Positions 1 to 6,565 of a stretch of 14,405 bases of DNA are shown here, one piece after another. Location: the NCBI GenBank assembly GCA_937915975.1, contig CALGGL010000295.1, forward strand, positions 1 through 14,405, in the 5' to 3' direction. The stretch comes from an uncultured Lachnospiraceae bacterium (GTDB lineage: Bacteria; Bacillota; Clostridia; Lachnospirales; Lachnospiraceae). Below the pieces are notes generated by a model. The model saw nothing but the letters and a program-made list of their open reading frames with translations. It did not search any database and was not told the origin of the DNA. A program made the position numbers and the translations under genes. Within the stretch, counting starts at the first letter, position 1. Each line of letters starts with the position of its first letter.

Positions 1-160
1 CAGCCTTTGCGCATCAGCTATACCCAACCTCTTCGTGCTTTCAACTCTCTGAAATGGCAAAAGAAGACAGCACCGCTGGAATATGAGATAGCACAGAAAC
101 GCTATGCTTCTGCCATGCAGGACATCGCTATCAGAGTGACAACGCTCTTCTTCAATGTCC
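1..160 (+). other. Fragment resembling a TolC-family outer-membrane efflux protein; probable chimeric contig end
   Basis: Reading plus frame 1 from the first base gives an amphipathic helical stretch containing YTQPLRAFNSLKWQKKTAPL, then EYEIAQKRYASAMQDIAIR and TTLFFNV. This pattern (tyrosine/glutamine-rich strand, FNS-KW, K..PLEYE.AK, then a long helix ending in FFNV) is what I know from TolC-like efflux proteins of Bacteroidales. After about base 160 the frame degrades into the antisense of jetC. TolC proteins need an outer membrane, so this does not belong with the Gram-positive remainder of the window. The piece is about one short read long and lies exactly at the window edge, so an assembly chimera is the simplest explanation. 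The join shows no clear breakpoint and lies somewhere around 140-180. Family assignment is from memory of the pattern, not from a search. Confidence 0.5.
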
Positions 161-1710
161 TGTATCTGCTCATCATAGGCCGCAAAGCTTATGTTGTTCA
201 TACTCATTTTTACAGAGGATAATTGTTCGCTCAAATCAGCTATCTCTTCCCTTGCCTTCTTATCCTCGTTCTCAGCAACAGCAAGACTCACCCTTGCCTC
301 ACTTATAAGCTTTTCCTGATATTCCTTTTCAAGCTTTGCCTCACTTAAATCCCGCTCCAGCTCCTTATATTTTTTAAGAAGCTCTGCCTTTTTCTCATCC
401 ATAAGACGCTTGATATTATGAACATACGTAAACAACTGCTCATCATCATAAGCCGCTCCACTTCTTATGGTCTTGATAACAGAGTCACATTCATCATATT
501 TTTTCTTGTCGTCAAGATATAAAAGATAATCATTTATACTTTCCTTAAAATGATAATCCTCCTCCAAAGCACGTGCCTTATCCTTATAGATTTTTGCCTT
601 ATCCTTTAAATCTCTTGCCTCGCTTTTTATATCCTCAAGCTTCTTCTTATCTCTTGATACCTTAAGGCACTCTATCCTTTCTCTTTGCTTATGCTTTTCT
701 TCAAGCTTTTCATTTTTTCTTGCCTCAAGCTCCTGCATGGCCTTTTCATCATTTCCGGCAAATTCTTCTCCTGCCTTGTATATGCCTGCAAGCTTTTTCT
801 TATAGCCATCCTGTTCCTCGTATAAGTCCATAAAGGAATCAACCTTATCGGTAAGCACCTTTATAAGCTCTATCTGATAATCATAATTTGCTATATCCTT
901 TTTCTTCTTTGCAAGTATGGTAAGCTGATCCTTAATATCCATAAGCATCCTTGCCATGGATTCATTTCCCGAATCCTCGAGGTTGGTTTTAACCATAAAT
1001 GCTTTCTCAATTATCTCCTCTATGAGAAGATCCTCCACAACCTTTCTTGTGGTTCTGTAATTAGTCTCAAAATATGTTCTGACATGTCCCTCGGTTTTAT
1101 TAATACCTCTTATTATCTCCCACTGGCTGTCATGAAGTCCGAGAGTGCTTATGTATCTTTGATACTCTCCCTTCCTGTCAAAAAGCATAACCTTAAGACT
1201 CATATCATTATGCTCAAGCTCCTTCAGATATGAGCGCAGTCCGCTGTATGATATTCTTTCTCCGTCCTTTATTAGCGGAAGATTGATAATATCATTTTTA
1301 TTAAAATCTCTGTACAAGATACAATAATTAAAATATTCAACAGAAGCCACATCCTTTGCCGCTTCCGCCTCTGCCTCAGACTCCTTTGCCTTTCTTGCGC
1401 AAAAGCCTGTCGTCATATATCTGTAGCCTTCATTTTCCTCAGGATTATCCAGCTTCCACTCTATAAGTGAATGAATAACGGTATTATTATTTCCTGACCT
1501 AAAAAGCTTCTCAATAGGCTGCTTCTCATCGAGGGTTGAATTAGGCAGCATATTTTGCAAGAGCAAAAGCATAAGAACACTTTTACCACCGCCGTTGGCA
1601 AGGTCGTAAATGGTATTTTGACCGTACATCCTCATCGTAAAATCATCATAAGCCTGAGTACCGAAATTATATTTTACATTATTTACTCTTATCCTGTTTA
1701 TACTAGGCAT
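1..1710 (-). CDS. jetC: JetC-like SMC/MukB-type ATPase of a Wadjet anti-plasmid system, N-terminal part only
   Basis: Partial: the ATG is at 1710 and the frame stays open to base 1, but the last ~50 codons (below about base 160) look foreign, so roughly 517 residues are credible. The protein starts MPSINRIRVNNVKYNF and has a Walker A loop LANGGGKS at residues 37-44 followed by a leucine-rich helix. A conserved-looking DEKQPIEKLFR block follows at about residues 60-70. From about residue 290 it becomes charged, Lys/Glu-rich coiled coil, as expected for one arm of an SMC dimer. In Wadjet systems JetC is the loop-extruding motor that, with JetA, JetB and the nuclease JetD, recognises and linearises small circular plasmids. 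The start overlaps the jetB stop by 8 nt (ATGCCTAG), and a GGGAGG ribosome site sits about 8 nt upstream inside jetB. The C-terminal arm, the signature motif/Walker B and jetD are not in the window. Confidence 0.8.
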   Translation of the reverse strand, partial: MPSINRIRVNNVKYNFGTQAYDDFTMRMYGQNTIYDLANGGGKSVLMLLLLQNMLPNSTLDEKQPIEKLFRSGNNNTVIHSLIEWKLDNPEENEGYRYMTTGFCARKAKESEAEAEAAKDVASVEYFNYCILYRDFNKNDIINLPLIKDGERISYSGLRSYLKELEHNDMSLKVMLFDRKGEYQRYISTLGLHDSQWEIIRGINKTEGHVRTYFETNYRTTRKVVEDLLIEEIIEKAFMVKTNLEDSGNESMARMLMDIKDQLTILAKKKKDIANYDYQIELIKVLTDKVDSFMDLYEEQDGYKKKLAGIYKAGEEFAGNDEKAMQELEARKNEKLEEKHKQRERIECLKVSRDKKKLEDIKSEARDLKDKAKIYKDKARALEEDYHFKESINDYLLYLDDKKKYDECDSVIKTIRSGAAYDDEQLFTYVHNIKRLMDEKKAELLKKYKELERDLSEAKLEKEYQEKLISEARVSLAVAENEDKKAREEIADLSEQLSSVKMSMNNISFAAYDEQIQDIEEERCHSDSDVLHGRSIAFLCYLIFQRCCLLLPFQRVESTKRLGIADAQRL

Positions 1711-2416
1711 CCTCTTTACCTCCCAGTATGTCGTATATCTTTCCCTTATATTCCTCAAAGTAATTTTCCACAACTGCCTTGAAGCGGTCTGTCGGATAAT
1801 ATCTGTCGGAAACAGCCACAAAAAGCTTCTGCTCTATAAGGAAATTAAAGGTAAGCTTGATATAGCCCATCCTCGATGCACGGGAGGCTCTGTTTCTTTC
1901 CCTATCCTCCGAGGTGACGGTTGGAAGCTCGTCCCATAGTAAAGCTATAGACTTGAAGCTTTCCTCTGAAATCTCATCCATGGAATACACAGATAAGTCG
2001 GAGATGAACTTCATCATATAATCATTTACACTCTCAAGAATGTCCTCTGCCTTCACAAACTCCTTTACCTGATAGGAAGCCGAGTCCTGATAGAAGTAAA
2101 GAAGTGCGTTGTACATTATAAAATAAACGACATAAAGCTCCTTGTTGACACGAAGTCCCAATATACGCTTCATATCATCATTGGTATAACCGAAAATCTT
2201 ATTACCCTCACCCGCCGTAAGATATATGGCTTCGTTAAATTCATATATATTTAAGTTGAGTTTTTTTACAAGTCTTGTAGTTATATCATATACAGCCGAA
2301 TTGGAATAATACTCCTCGTAAAGCTCCCTTGTGTCAGGATTTAAGCGGGATACTTCTTTTCCGATAATAAGTGCCGAGTATATATCAAGTGCTTTGTCCA
2401 AGCTTTTTTCTTCCAT
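1703..2416 (-). CDS. jetB: JetB-like (MukE-type) subunit of a Wadjet system
   Basis: A 237-residue soluble acidic protein without signal peptide or membrane segment. It is mostly predicted helix with two winged-helix-like stretches (for example residues ~20-75 and ~160-215). It contains EFNEAIYLTAGEGNKIFGYT around residues 58-77 and ends in YKGKIYDILGGKEDA. I assign it mainly from size and position: it lies between a ~500-aa kleisin-like gene and an SMC-like ATPase gene, which is the invariant A-B-C order of Wadjet. In MukBEF-like complexes the E/B subunit binds the kleisin and DNA. Its ATG is 2 nt after the jetA stop (TAA GA ATG) and its ribosome site AAAGGAGG lies in the last codons of jetA, so translation is coupled. 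It overlaps jetC by 8 nt. In Clostridia this subunit belongs, as far as I recall, to a DUF6063-like family. Confidence 0.72.
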   Translation of the reverse strand: MEEKSLDKALDIYSALIIGKEVSRLNPDTRELYEEYYSNSAVYDITTRLVKKLNLNIYEFNEAIYLTAGEGNKIFGYTNDDMKRILGLRVNKELYVVYFIMYNALLYFYQDSASYQVKEFVKAEDILESVNDYMMKFISDLSVYSMDEISEESFKSIALLWDELPTVTSEDRERNRASRASRMGYIKLTFNFLIEQKLFVAVSDRYYPTDRFKAVVENYFEEYKGKIYDILGGKEDA

Positions 2417-2418
2417 TC

Positions 2419-3963
2419 TTATCCCATCCTCCTTTCAAAGGTCATATCCGTAAGTGAGGCATTATATTCCTCTATCTCAAACTCCTCACCAAAGCTTATG
2501 GTGAATTCAATATCTTTAAATCTATCCTTGTCCTCATCGGACATATATGTTACAACCAATTCCTCAAGCAGCGTTTCCTGCTTCTCACACATTTTCTTCA
2601 TGCTGTAGGAGCTCTTACCTGCAAGATGCACCAAAAAAGCGTACAAATCCCTGTTGGCATATATCTCTTTATTAAACTTTATTTCAAGGATTCCGTTATA
2701 CTCCTTAAGTGTAAGCTTATTCCACTTATTGAGCTGATCCAAAAGCTCATAAAAAAGCTTTGCAAAATTCATGCCGATTTTCTCATCAAGAATCTCATCC
2801 TCATACATGAAATCAAGATCCAATTCCTTCTTCTCGACCTTCTCACCCTTATCCCCGTCATCAGCTCTTAAGGTAAGTATGTTATCTATCGATTTTACAG
2901 AAAATGTCTTATCAAGCCTCGGCGCAAAAAGAGGCATAAGGACGTAAGACATAAGTGCCGGCTCATCCTTTTCCATTATGTCACTGAAGCTCTTTCCAAA
3001 ATCAAATACCGGTCTTAACTTTCTTAGCTTGGCTCGACTTATTATATTGTCAGCAAGCTGCGTAAGCTCTACCGTTTCGGCTATAAGCTGACTATGATTA
3101 TATATGGTCTGCTTTAGCTCTGTTTCCAGACGACTTATCTCGGTAAATGCCTTGGAAGCGGATGTCTTTCCTTCTCCATCGGTACTTAGACCGTATGATG
3201 CCTTTTCCACAGCCTTGTCAACCAATGCCTTGTTTTTTGTAAAAAGCTTTTGCTCTTCACTAAACCACTTGGCTATGGTATCCATATATTCCTCGTACGC
3301 CCTTTCGCCTTCAAATATATCTATACCAAGAAGCTTTAAAACCTGCTCCTTCTTTTCTTTAATTCTTGTAACCTCGGCATTGATTCGCTTTACTACATCT
3401 ATACCACCCTTGAAATTATTGGAGGTAATCATTTTCTCAAGAAGAAGCTGCGAGATATTTATCTTGCTCTCCTCCTTAACCTCCTTGGTATCCAGATAAA
3501 ATTCTATACCCTCGGCAGTTATGGTATATAAAACCTGTCCATTATAAATCCTGCTGTCTATAAGCTTGACTCTTGCAATCCTTGGCTTTTTTTCCTCCGG
3601 ATCGTAGAACTTAAACTCAAATGCCCTCCCATCATTTTTAAGCTTGTCAAATATATATCCTACAAGTTCCTTTTCCTCTTCCGGTTCCGTTTCAAGGTCA
3701 AAATCCCTGCGAAGAAGCTCCGTCATAAAAGCTTCAAATTCCTCAAAGGTTATATCTCTTTCGTGGAAGTTATTTTCATTGATGAAAAATCTTAGTGTGG
3801 CAAGAGTTATATATCCCATATCAAGATAAGCAAACTTACCGTCCTTAAACTGGGAAAATGTAGTTTCATTAAGCACGAAAAAAGGATAATACTTTTTCAG
3901 ATTCTGCATTCGTGCATTACTTTCTGCAATTATATCATTTATCATAACGTGCTTAAGAGCCAT
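2419..3963 (-). CDS. jetA: JetA-like (MukF-type kleisin) subunit of a Wadjet system
   Basis: A 514-residue protein, first gene of the operon. The N-terminal ~100 residues look like a winged-helix domain (FFVLNETTFSQF, then YITLATLRFFINENNF). The middle (about residues 165-310) is long charged helices, including RINAEVTRIKEKKEQVLKLL. The C-terminal third ends in an acidic segment, EFEIEEYNASLTDMTFERRM, suitable for contacting the SMC head. This layout (N-terminal wHTH, helical middle, C-terminal head-binding region) matches a MukF-like kleisin, which closes the SMC ring in Wadjet complexes. I recall clostridial versions as DUF5716 and as type III-like Wadjet, but the subtype is not proven here. 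ATG at 3963 is supported by AAGGAAG about 10 nt upstream, and a promoter is visible at 4035-4063. Confidence 0.75.
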   Translation of the reverse strand: MALKHVMINDIIAESNARMQNLKKYYPFFVLNETTFSQFKDGKFAYLDMGYITLATLRFFINENNFHERDITFEEFEAFMTELLRRDFDLETEPEEEKELVGYIFDKLKNDGRAFEFKFYDPEEKKPRIARVKLIDSRIYNGQVLYTITAEGIEFYLDTKEVKEESKINISQLLLEKMITSNNFKGGIDVVKRINAEVTRIKEKKEQVLKLLGIDIFEGERAYEEYMDTIAKWFSEEQKLFTKNKALVDKAVEKASYGLSTDGEGKTSASKAFTEISRLETELKQTIYNHSQLIAETVELTQLADNIISRAKLRKLRPVFDFGKSFSDIMEKDEPALMSYVLMPLFAPRLDKTFSVKSIDNILTLRADDGDKGEKVEKKELDLDFMYEDEILDEKIGMNFAKLFYELLDQLNKWNKLTLKEYNGILEIKFNKEIYANRDLYAFLVHLAGKSSYSMKKMCEKQETLLEELVVTYMSDEDKDRFKDIEFTISFGEEFEIEEYNASLTDMTFERRMG

Positions 3964-4034
3964 AATTTTTATCTTCCTTACCTGTATATCATCCTATTAT
4001 TATCTTGTCTTTAAACATAGTTACTCAAATATAT

Positions 4035-4063
4035 ATTTTACCCCAATATAACGTATAAGGCAA
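4035..4063 (-). promoter_or_regulatory. Sigma-A-type promoter for jetABC
   Basis: On the minus strand TTGCCT (-35, four of six consensus bases) is separated by exactly 17 nt from TAAAAT (-10, five of six). It lies in AT-rich DNA between the upstream terminator and the jetA start. Transcription would begin near 4028 and give a leader of about 65 nt before the jetA ATG. No operator or riboswitch-like structure is evident in the leader. Confidence 0.55.
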
Positions 4064-4084
4064 GAAAAAAAGCACAAAAAGAAG

Positions 4085-4118
4085 AGTGTGACACAGGATA
4101 TAATTCCTGTGTCACACT
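4085..4118 (-). terminator. Rho-independent terminator downstream of the rep remnant
   Basis: A perfect 14-bp inverted repeat (AGTGTGACACAGGA / TCCTGTGTCACACT) with a 6-nt loop. On the minus strand the stem is followed by CTTCTTTTTGTGCTTTTTTT, a good U-rich tail, so it should end transcripts coming from rep and insulate the jet operon. On the plus strand only TTTAAATT follows, so it is weak in that direction. Confidence 0.8.
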
Positions 4119-4129
4119 TTAAATTGTCA

Positions 4130-4762
4130 TTATATAATTTTCTTAATAAACTCTATCTCATCAACTGACATTAGCATAGTCGAGAGGCGATTCGGGTTCG
4201 GGATGGTGGTTGGATAGCCCCATAAATCAGAAATATCTTGATTACTGATAAAAGGAGCTTTGGAATCAAATATAAGAAGCAAGTGAATATGCCACGCATT
4301 ACCATGATTCTCGCCTTGTGGCTCAGCTACTGCGATAAATTTGAAATCAGACTTTGACTCTGGTAGCTTCTGTTTCTTCAGATAACTTCGTAGCTTACGC
4401 AGAAAAGCCTTATTGTCTTTGAATACTCTCTTACAATCTGTCATTTCTTCTCTGTATGTCAAGGTAATCCACTTACAATTACTAGGATTGGTAGCATTGC
4501 ACCTTATTAAATCCATAAGAGAGTTTATGCTCTTCCGAACACTTTTCGGTGACTGAAAACGATTCTCTGAATGTCGGCGTTTCTTTACCTCACCTGTCGA
4601 TAAATCCACGAACTCATCCTTTGAAAGATTTTTTATAGGACACTTCCTGTTTTTACCAGCAGTAAAAGTAACCTGTGCTGTGTTACCTGCTAACTTAAGC
4701 GATACTTCGGCATTCTGAGAGATATAAAGCTGATTTGAATTGATAGATTTAATTTGAGTCAT
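4130..4762 (-). pseudogene. Truncated HUH rolling-circle Rep protein (REP_ORF2/G2P-like)
   Basis: This resembles replication initiators of small rolling-circle plasmids and phages, which nick the origin with a tyrosine and hold a metal ion with an HxH motif. Motif I is visible as KWITLTYREE, and motif II as AWHIHLLLIF with the two histidines (residues 158 and 160 from the start chosen here), preceded by AVAEPQG. The family normally continues 100 or more residues with a YxxK nicking motif. Here the protein stops about 50 residues after HIH and no YxxK is seen, so it is probably inactive. An ATG at 4810 would add 16 residues, but the ATG at 4762 has GGGGGTG about 9 nt upstream and gives a normal N-terminus. 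The last ~20 residues come from a 53-bp repeat that also occurs upstream. A transposase Y1 HUH enzyme is the less likely alternative. Confidence 0.65.
4159..4211. repeat. 53-bp direct repeat, copy 1 (inside the 3' end of rep)
   Basis: Bases 4185-4211 are identical to 4961-4987 (27 of 27). The adjoining 26 bases match copy 2 at 17 positions, for 44 of 53 overall without gaps. On the minus strand this copy encodes the TTIPNPNRLSTMLMSVDE part of the rep tail. Confidence 0.85.
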
Positions 4763-4898
4763 AAGAAAACACCCCCAACAAAAATATTTTTTTGTTAAGA
4801 GTGCTTGCATATCAGCTTATTAGAACTAAACTTTAAATGATCTTTAAACGATTTTCTAAAGTATTCCCAACAGGGCTAAAACCGCTATAATCTTGCTC

Positions 4899-4911
4899 GT
4901 TGCTTAGCAAC
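4899..4911. repeat. Small palindrome upstream of rep
   Basis: GTTGCTTAGCAAC is a 6-bp inverted repeat around one central base. It sits about 140 bp upstream of the rep start, in the segment where a double-strand origin of a rolling-circle element could lie. No nick site can be named from sequence alone. Confidence 0.3.
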
Positions 4912-4917
4912 TCGCTG

Positions 4918-5020
4918 TCCCGCCCCCTCACCCTCATCGACTATTATTAGCACAGCTAACAGGCGATTCGGGTTCGGGATGGTGGTTAAATTTACTTTTG
5001 TTGGCTTTGAGGGGGAGGGA
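4918..5020. repeat. GC-rich imperfect inverted repeat flanking repeat copy 2
   Basis: TCCCGCCCCCTCA (4918-4930) and TGAGGGGGAGGGA (5008-5020) are inverted relative to each other with one mismatch in 13, and they enclose the second 53-bp repeat. This sharp GC-rich patch sits in AT-rich noncoding DNA between rep and the DUF2625 gene. It may mark the end of a small element or an origin structure. No coding sequence is convincing in 4811-5048. Confidence 0.5.
4935..4987. repeat. 53-bp direct repeat, copy 2 (upstream of rep)
   Basis: This is the partner of 4159-4211, offset by 776 bp in the same orientation. Read on the minus strand in the matching frame it gives TTIPNPNRLLAVLIIVDEGEG, which aligns codon by codon with the rep tail. 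It may therefore be either a coding remnant or the source of a duplication. Confidence 0.85.
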
Positions 5021-5048
5021 GTTGGTGGTGCTAAAGTATTGACAATCA

Positions 5049-5660
5049 TCAAAACTTATTACTGTAATCAAAATTCATTGATATTATTTCATCTATAGCA
5101 ACTAATTTTTTAGTGGCATTTTCAATATCACATTCTTTTGCCCACAAAAAAGGATAAACTAAAATTGCTTTATTAATTTCAAGACCTTTTACATCTTCGT
5201 CCCAATTTTCCCACCGCATTGTTTCATAAAACTCATCAATATTTCCCTGAAATGTCCAAGCTAAGAACTCATTATACTTCATATCTAAGCATTCCCAATC
5301 AAGAGTATCAGGTGCAAAATACCATATTAGATTATTATCATTAAACCTTGTAATATTAATCGCAAATAATCCACCAACAACATCACAAGCAACAAGAATC
5401 ATTCCTGAAATATAATCCTTAAACTTGGAATTATAATAAAACAGCCCATTATTCAAAGAACTATCCTGTCCCCAAATCCGAATCCAATTATCAATTATTA
5501 TTCCATTAGAATTGGATACCACTGAATATAAAACAGTTTTAGAAGGAATCCCCAACCTTTCACATTCTTCTTTTCTATCAATAATATCTTCTTTTAAAAA
5601 TATTATTGTTCTATTTGCTTGATTTGCTATATTAATTATTTCTTTCCAAATACTATTCAT
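5049..5660 (-). CDS. DUF2625-family protein, candidate immunity partner of the NucB-like nuclease
   Basis: A 203-residue soluble protein with no signal peptide. It shows the hallmarks I associate with DUF2625: DNWIRIWGQ (57-65), LVACDVVGGLFAIN (89-102), WYFAPDTLDWECL (113-125), then EFLAWTFQGN (131-140) and FYETMRWENW (144-153). The biochemical role of the family is not known to me. The ATG lies 3 nt after the nuclease stop, with GAGGAA inside the end of that gene as ribosome site, so the two are translationally coupled. Position directly behind a small secreted-type DNase in a polymorphic-toxin locus, plus cytosolic nature, suggests that it neutralises that DNase. This is inference from context. 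It is the last gene of the toxin locus. No clear terminator follows it before the GC-rich repeat patch. Confidence 0.75.
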   Translation of the reverse strand: MNSIWKEIINIANQANRTIIFLKEDIIDRKEECERLGIPSKTVLYSVVSNSNGIIIDNWIRIWGQDSSLNNGLFYYNSKFKDYISGMILVACDVVGGLFAINITRFNDNNLIWYFAPDTLDWECLDMKYNEFLAWTFQGNIDEFYETMRWENWDEDVKGLEINKAILVYPFLWAKECDIENATKKLVAIDEIISMNFDYSNKF

Positions 5661-5663
5661 ATT

Positions 5664-6125
5664 TTATTCCTCATCTGTAATTATAATTCTATACTTTGTT
5701 CCATTCGGATACTTTCTCAGCTTACCAGAAATAGACGAACCCAAACCTCTATTATCAGATGGATTTATCAATTTCACACTGGCTCCTGTTCCACCTTCTT
5801 TTGACATTGCAGGTGGATATTCATCTCTATCCAAACCTGGTACAGTATTAACACCTTGCAAAGATGCTTTTCTGCGCGAAGAAGCTCCTCTTCTATCTAT
5901 TGTCAGTGTATCAGGTTGTCCCTCTTTTATAGCTTCTTCTATATACTGAGCTGATTCAGGATATTTCTTCCTAGAGAGTTTAACATCAACAACCTCACTT
6001 CCACCCTTGACAGAGAGTCTTTGGTTTATGGTTATACAAGCATCTGCCTCTTGCCGATCATAATTAGCGCTTGCCGATACCCCTATTGAAAAATTGTGTA
6101 CCAGAAGCAGACTGACAACCATCAT
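5664..6125 (-). CDS. NucA/NucB-type DNase, orphan toxin candidate
   Basis: A 153-residue protein close in length and order to Bacillus NucB-type secreted nucleases. It shows the family blocks TIDRRGASSRR (75-85), LDRDEYPPAM (98-107), KEGGTGASV (109-117) and NPSDNRGLGSS (121-131). The acidic and histidine-independent active-site region DRDE..P..EGG is intact, so activity is plausible. The N-terminus (MMVVSLLLVHNFSIGVSASA) is hydrophobic with an ASA-type cleavage site but lacks the usual early lysines. In-frame codons for TKYLL precede the ATG with no start codon, and no good ribosome site is seen. The true start, or a lost 5' part such as an RHS-type carrier, is therefore uncertain. It is coupled to the DUF2625 gene downstream and lies 74 bp after the Imm53 gene, the typical place for an orphan toxin cassette behind an RHS gene. 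Confidence 0.8.
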   Translation of the reverse strand: MMVVSLLLVHNFSIGVSASANYDRQEADACITINQRLSVKGGSEVVDVKLSRKKYPESAQYIEEAIKEGQPDTLTIDRRGASSRRKASLQGVNTVPGLDRDEYPPAMSKEGGTGASVKLINPSDNRGLGSSISGKLRKYPNGTKYRIIITDEE

Positions 6126-6199
6126 CAGCAGATACTTTGTTATTCAATTATTCTAAATGGAAAATATCTCAACAACACAATAGATATTTACGAAAAACA

Positions 6200-6499
6200 C
6201 TAAACTGATATTATTTTATCATTCCATTCTTTAAAAATTCTGATTATATCAGAAAGTTTAGATTTGTCACCAACACCAATATACTTTCCATTTTCAACCC
6301 TACAATTCATCCAGTCTTCTTCTGTATTTTCCACACTAATAGAAACAAATTCTATATTTTCTAAATCTGTTTCTAATATATCTATCTCCACAAGCCAACC
6401 AGGATTATCTAATGTTACAATCTTAATTCCATAGTAATCTTCCCACTCACCATTGCATTTTGAAATGTACCATTTTACTAACCAAGATAACTCATTCAT
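6200..6499 (-). CDS. Imm53-family immunity protein
   Basis: A 99-residue acidic, cytosolic protein. The N-terminal block LVKWYISKCNGEWEDYYGI, then TLDNPGWLVEIDI, then EDWMNCRVENGKYIGVGDKSKLSDII and a C-terminal IFKEW helix, match my recollection of Imm53 proteins. These protect the producer and its kin from the toxin domain carried at the end of a neighbouring polymorphic toxin. It starts 66 nt after the stop of the YD-repeat protein, as expected for the cognate immunity gene. AGGAG lies 8 nt before the ATG at 6499. An earlier ATG five bases upstream runs into a stop at once and can be dismissed. Confidence 0.78.
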   Translation of the reverse strand: MNELSWLVKWYISKCNGEWEDYYGIKIVTLDNPGWLVEIDILETDLENIEFVSISVENTEEDWMNCRVENGKYIGVGDKSKLSDIIRIFKEWNDKIISV

Positions 6500-6565
6500 A
6501 TCATTTTCTCCTCTTCAAAGCATTGTATATACATACTTAACAATTTTACATATTATTCACGAAAC

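Noticed and set aside
3104..3499. Open frame on the plus strand inside jetA
   Set aside because: Antisense shadow: Ser/Leu-rich, no ribosome site, and jetA in the other frame is clearly the coding one. The same applies to the plus-strand frames across 7811-14030.
4777..4796. AACAAAAA/TTTTTGTT inverted repeat just upstream of the rep start
   Set aside because: It is A/T-only, weak and lies before the ribosome site. I see no basis to call it an operator or terminator.
4130..4810. IS200/IS605-type Y1 transposase
   Set aside because: The HIH motif would fit, but length, the motif I form WITLTY and the AVAEPQG lead-in fit Rep better. No tnpB or subterminal hairpins are seen.
4763..4810. Longer start of rep at 4810
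   Set aside because: It adds MQALLTKKYFCWGCFL without a ribosome site, whereas GGGGGTG precedes the ATG at 4762 at good spacing.
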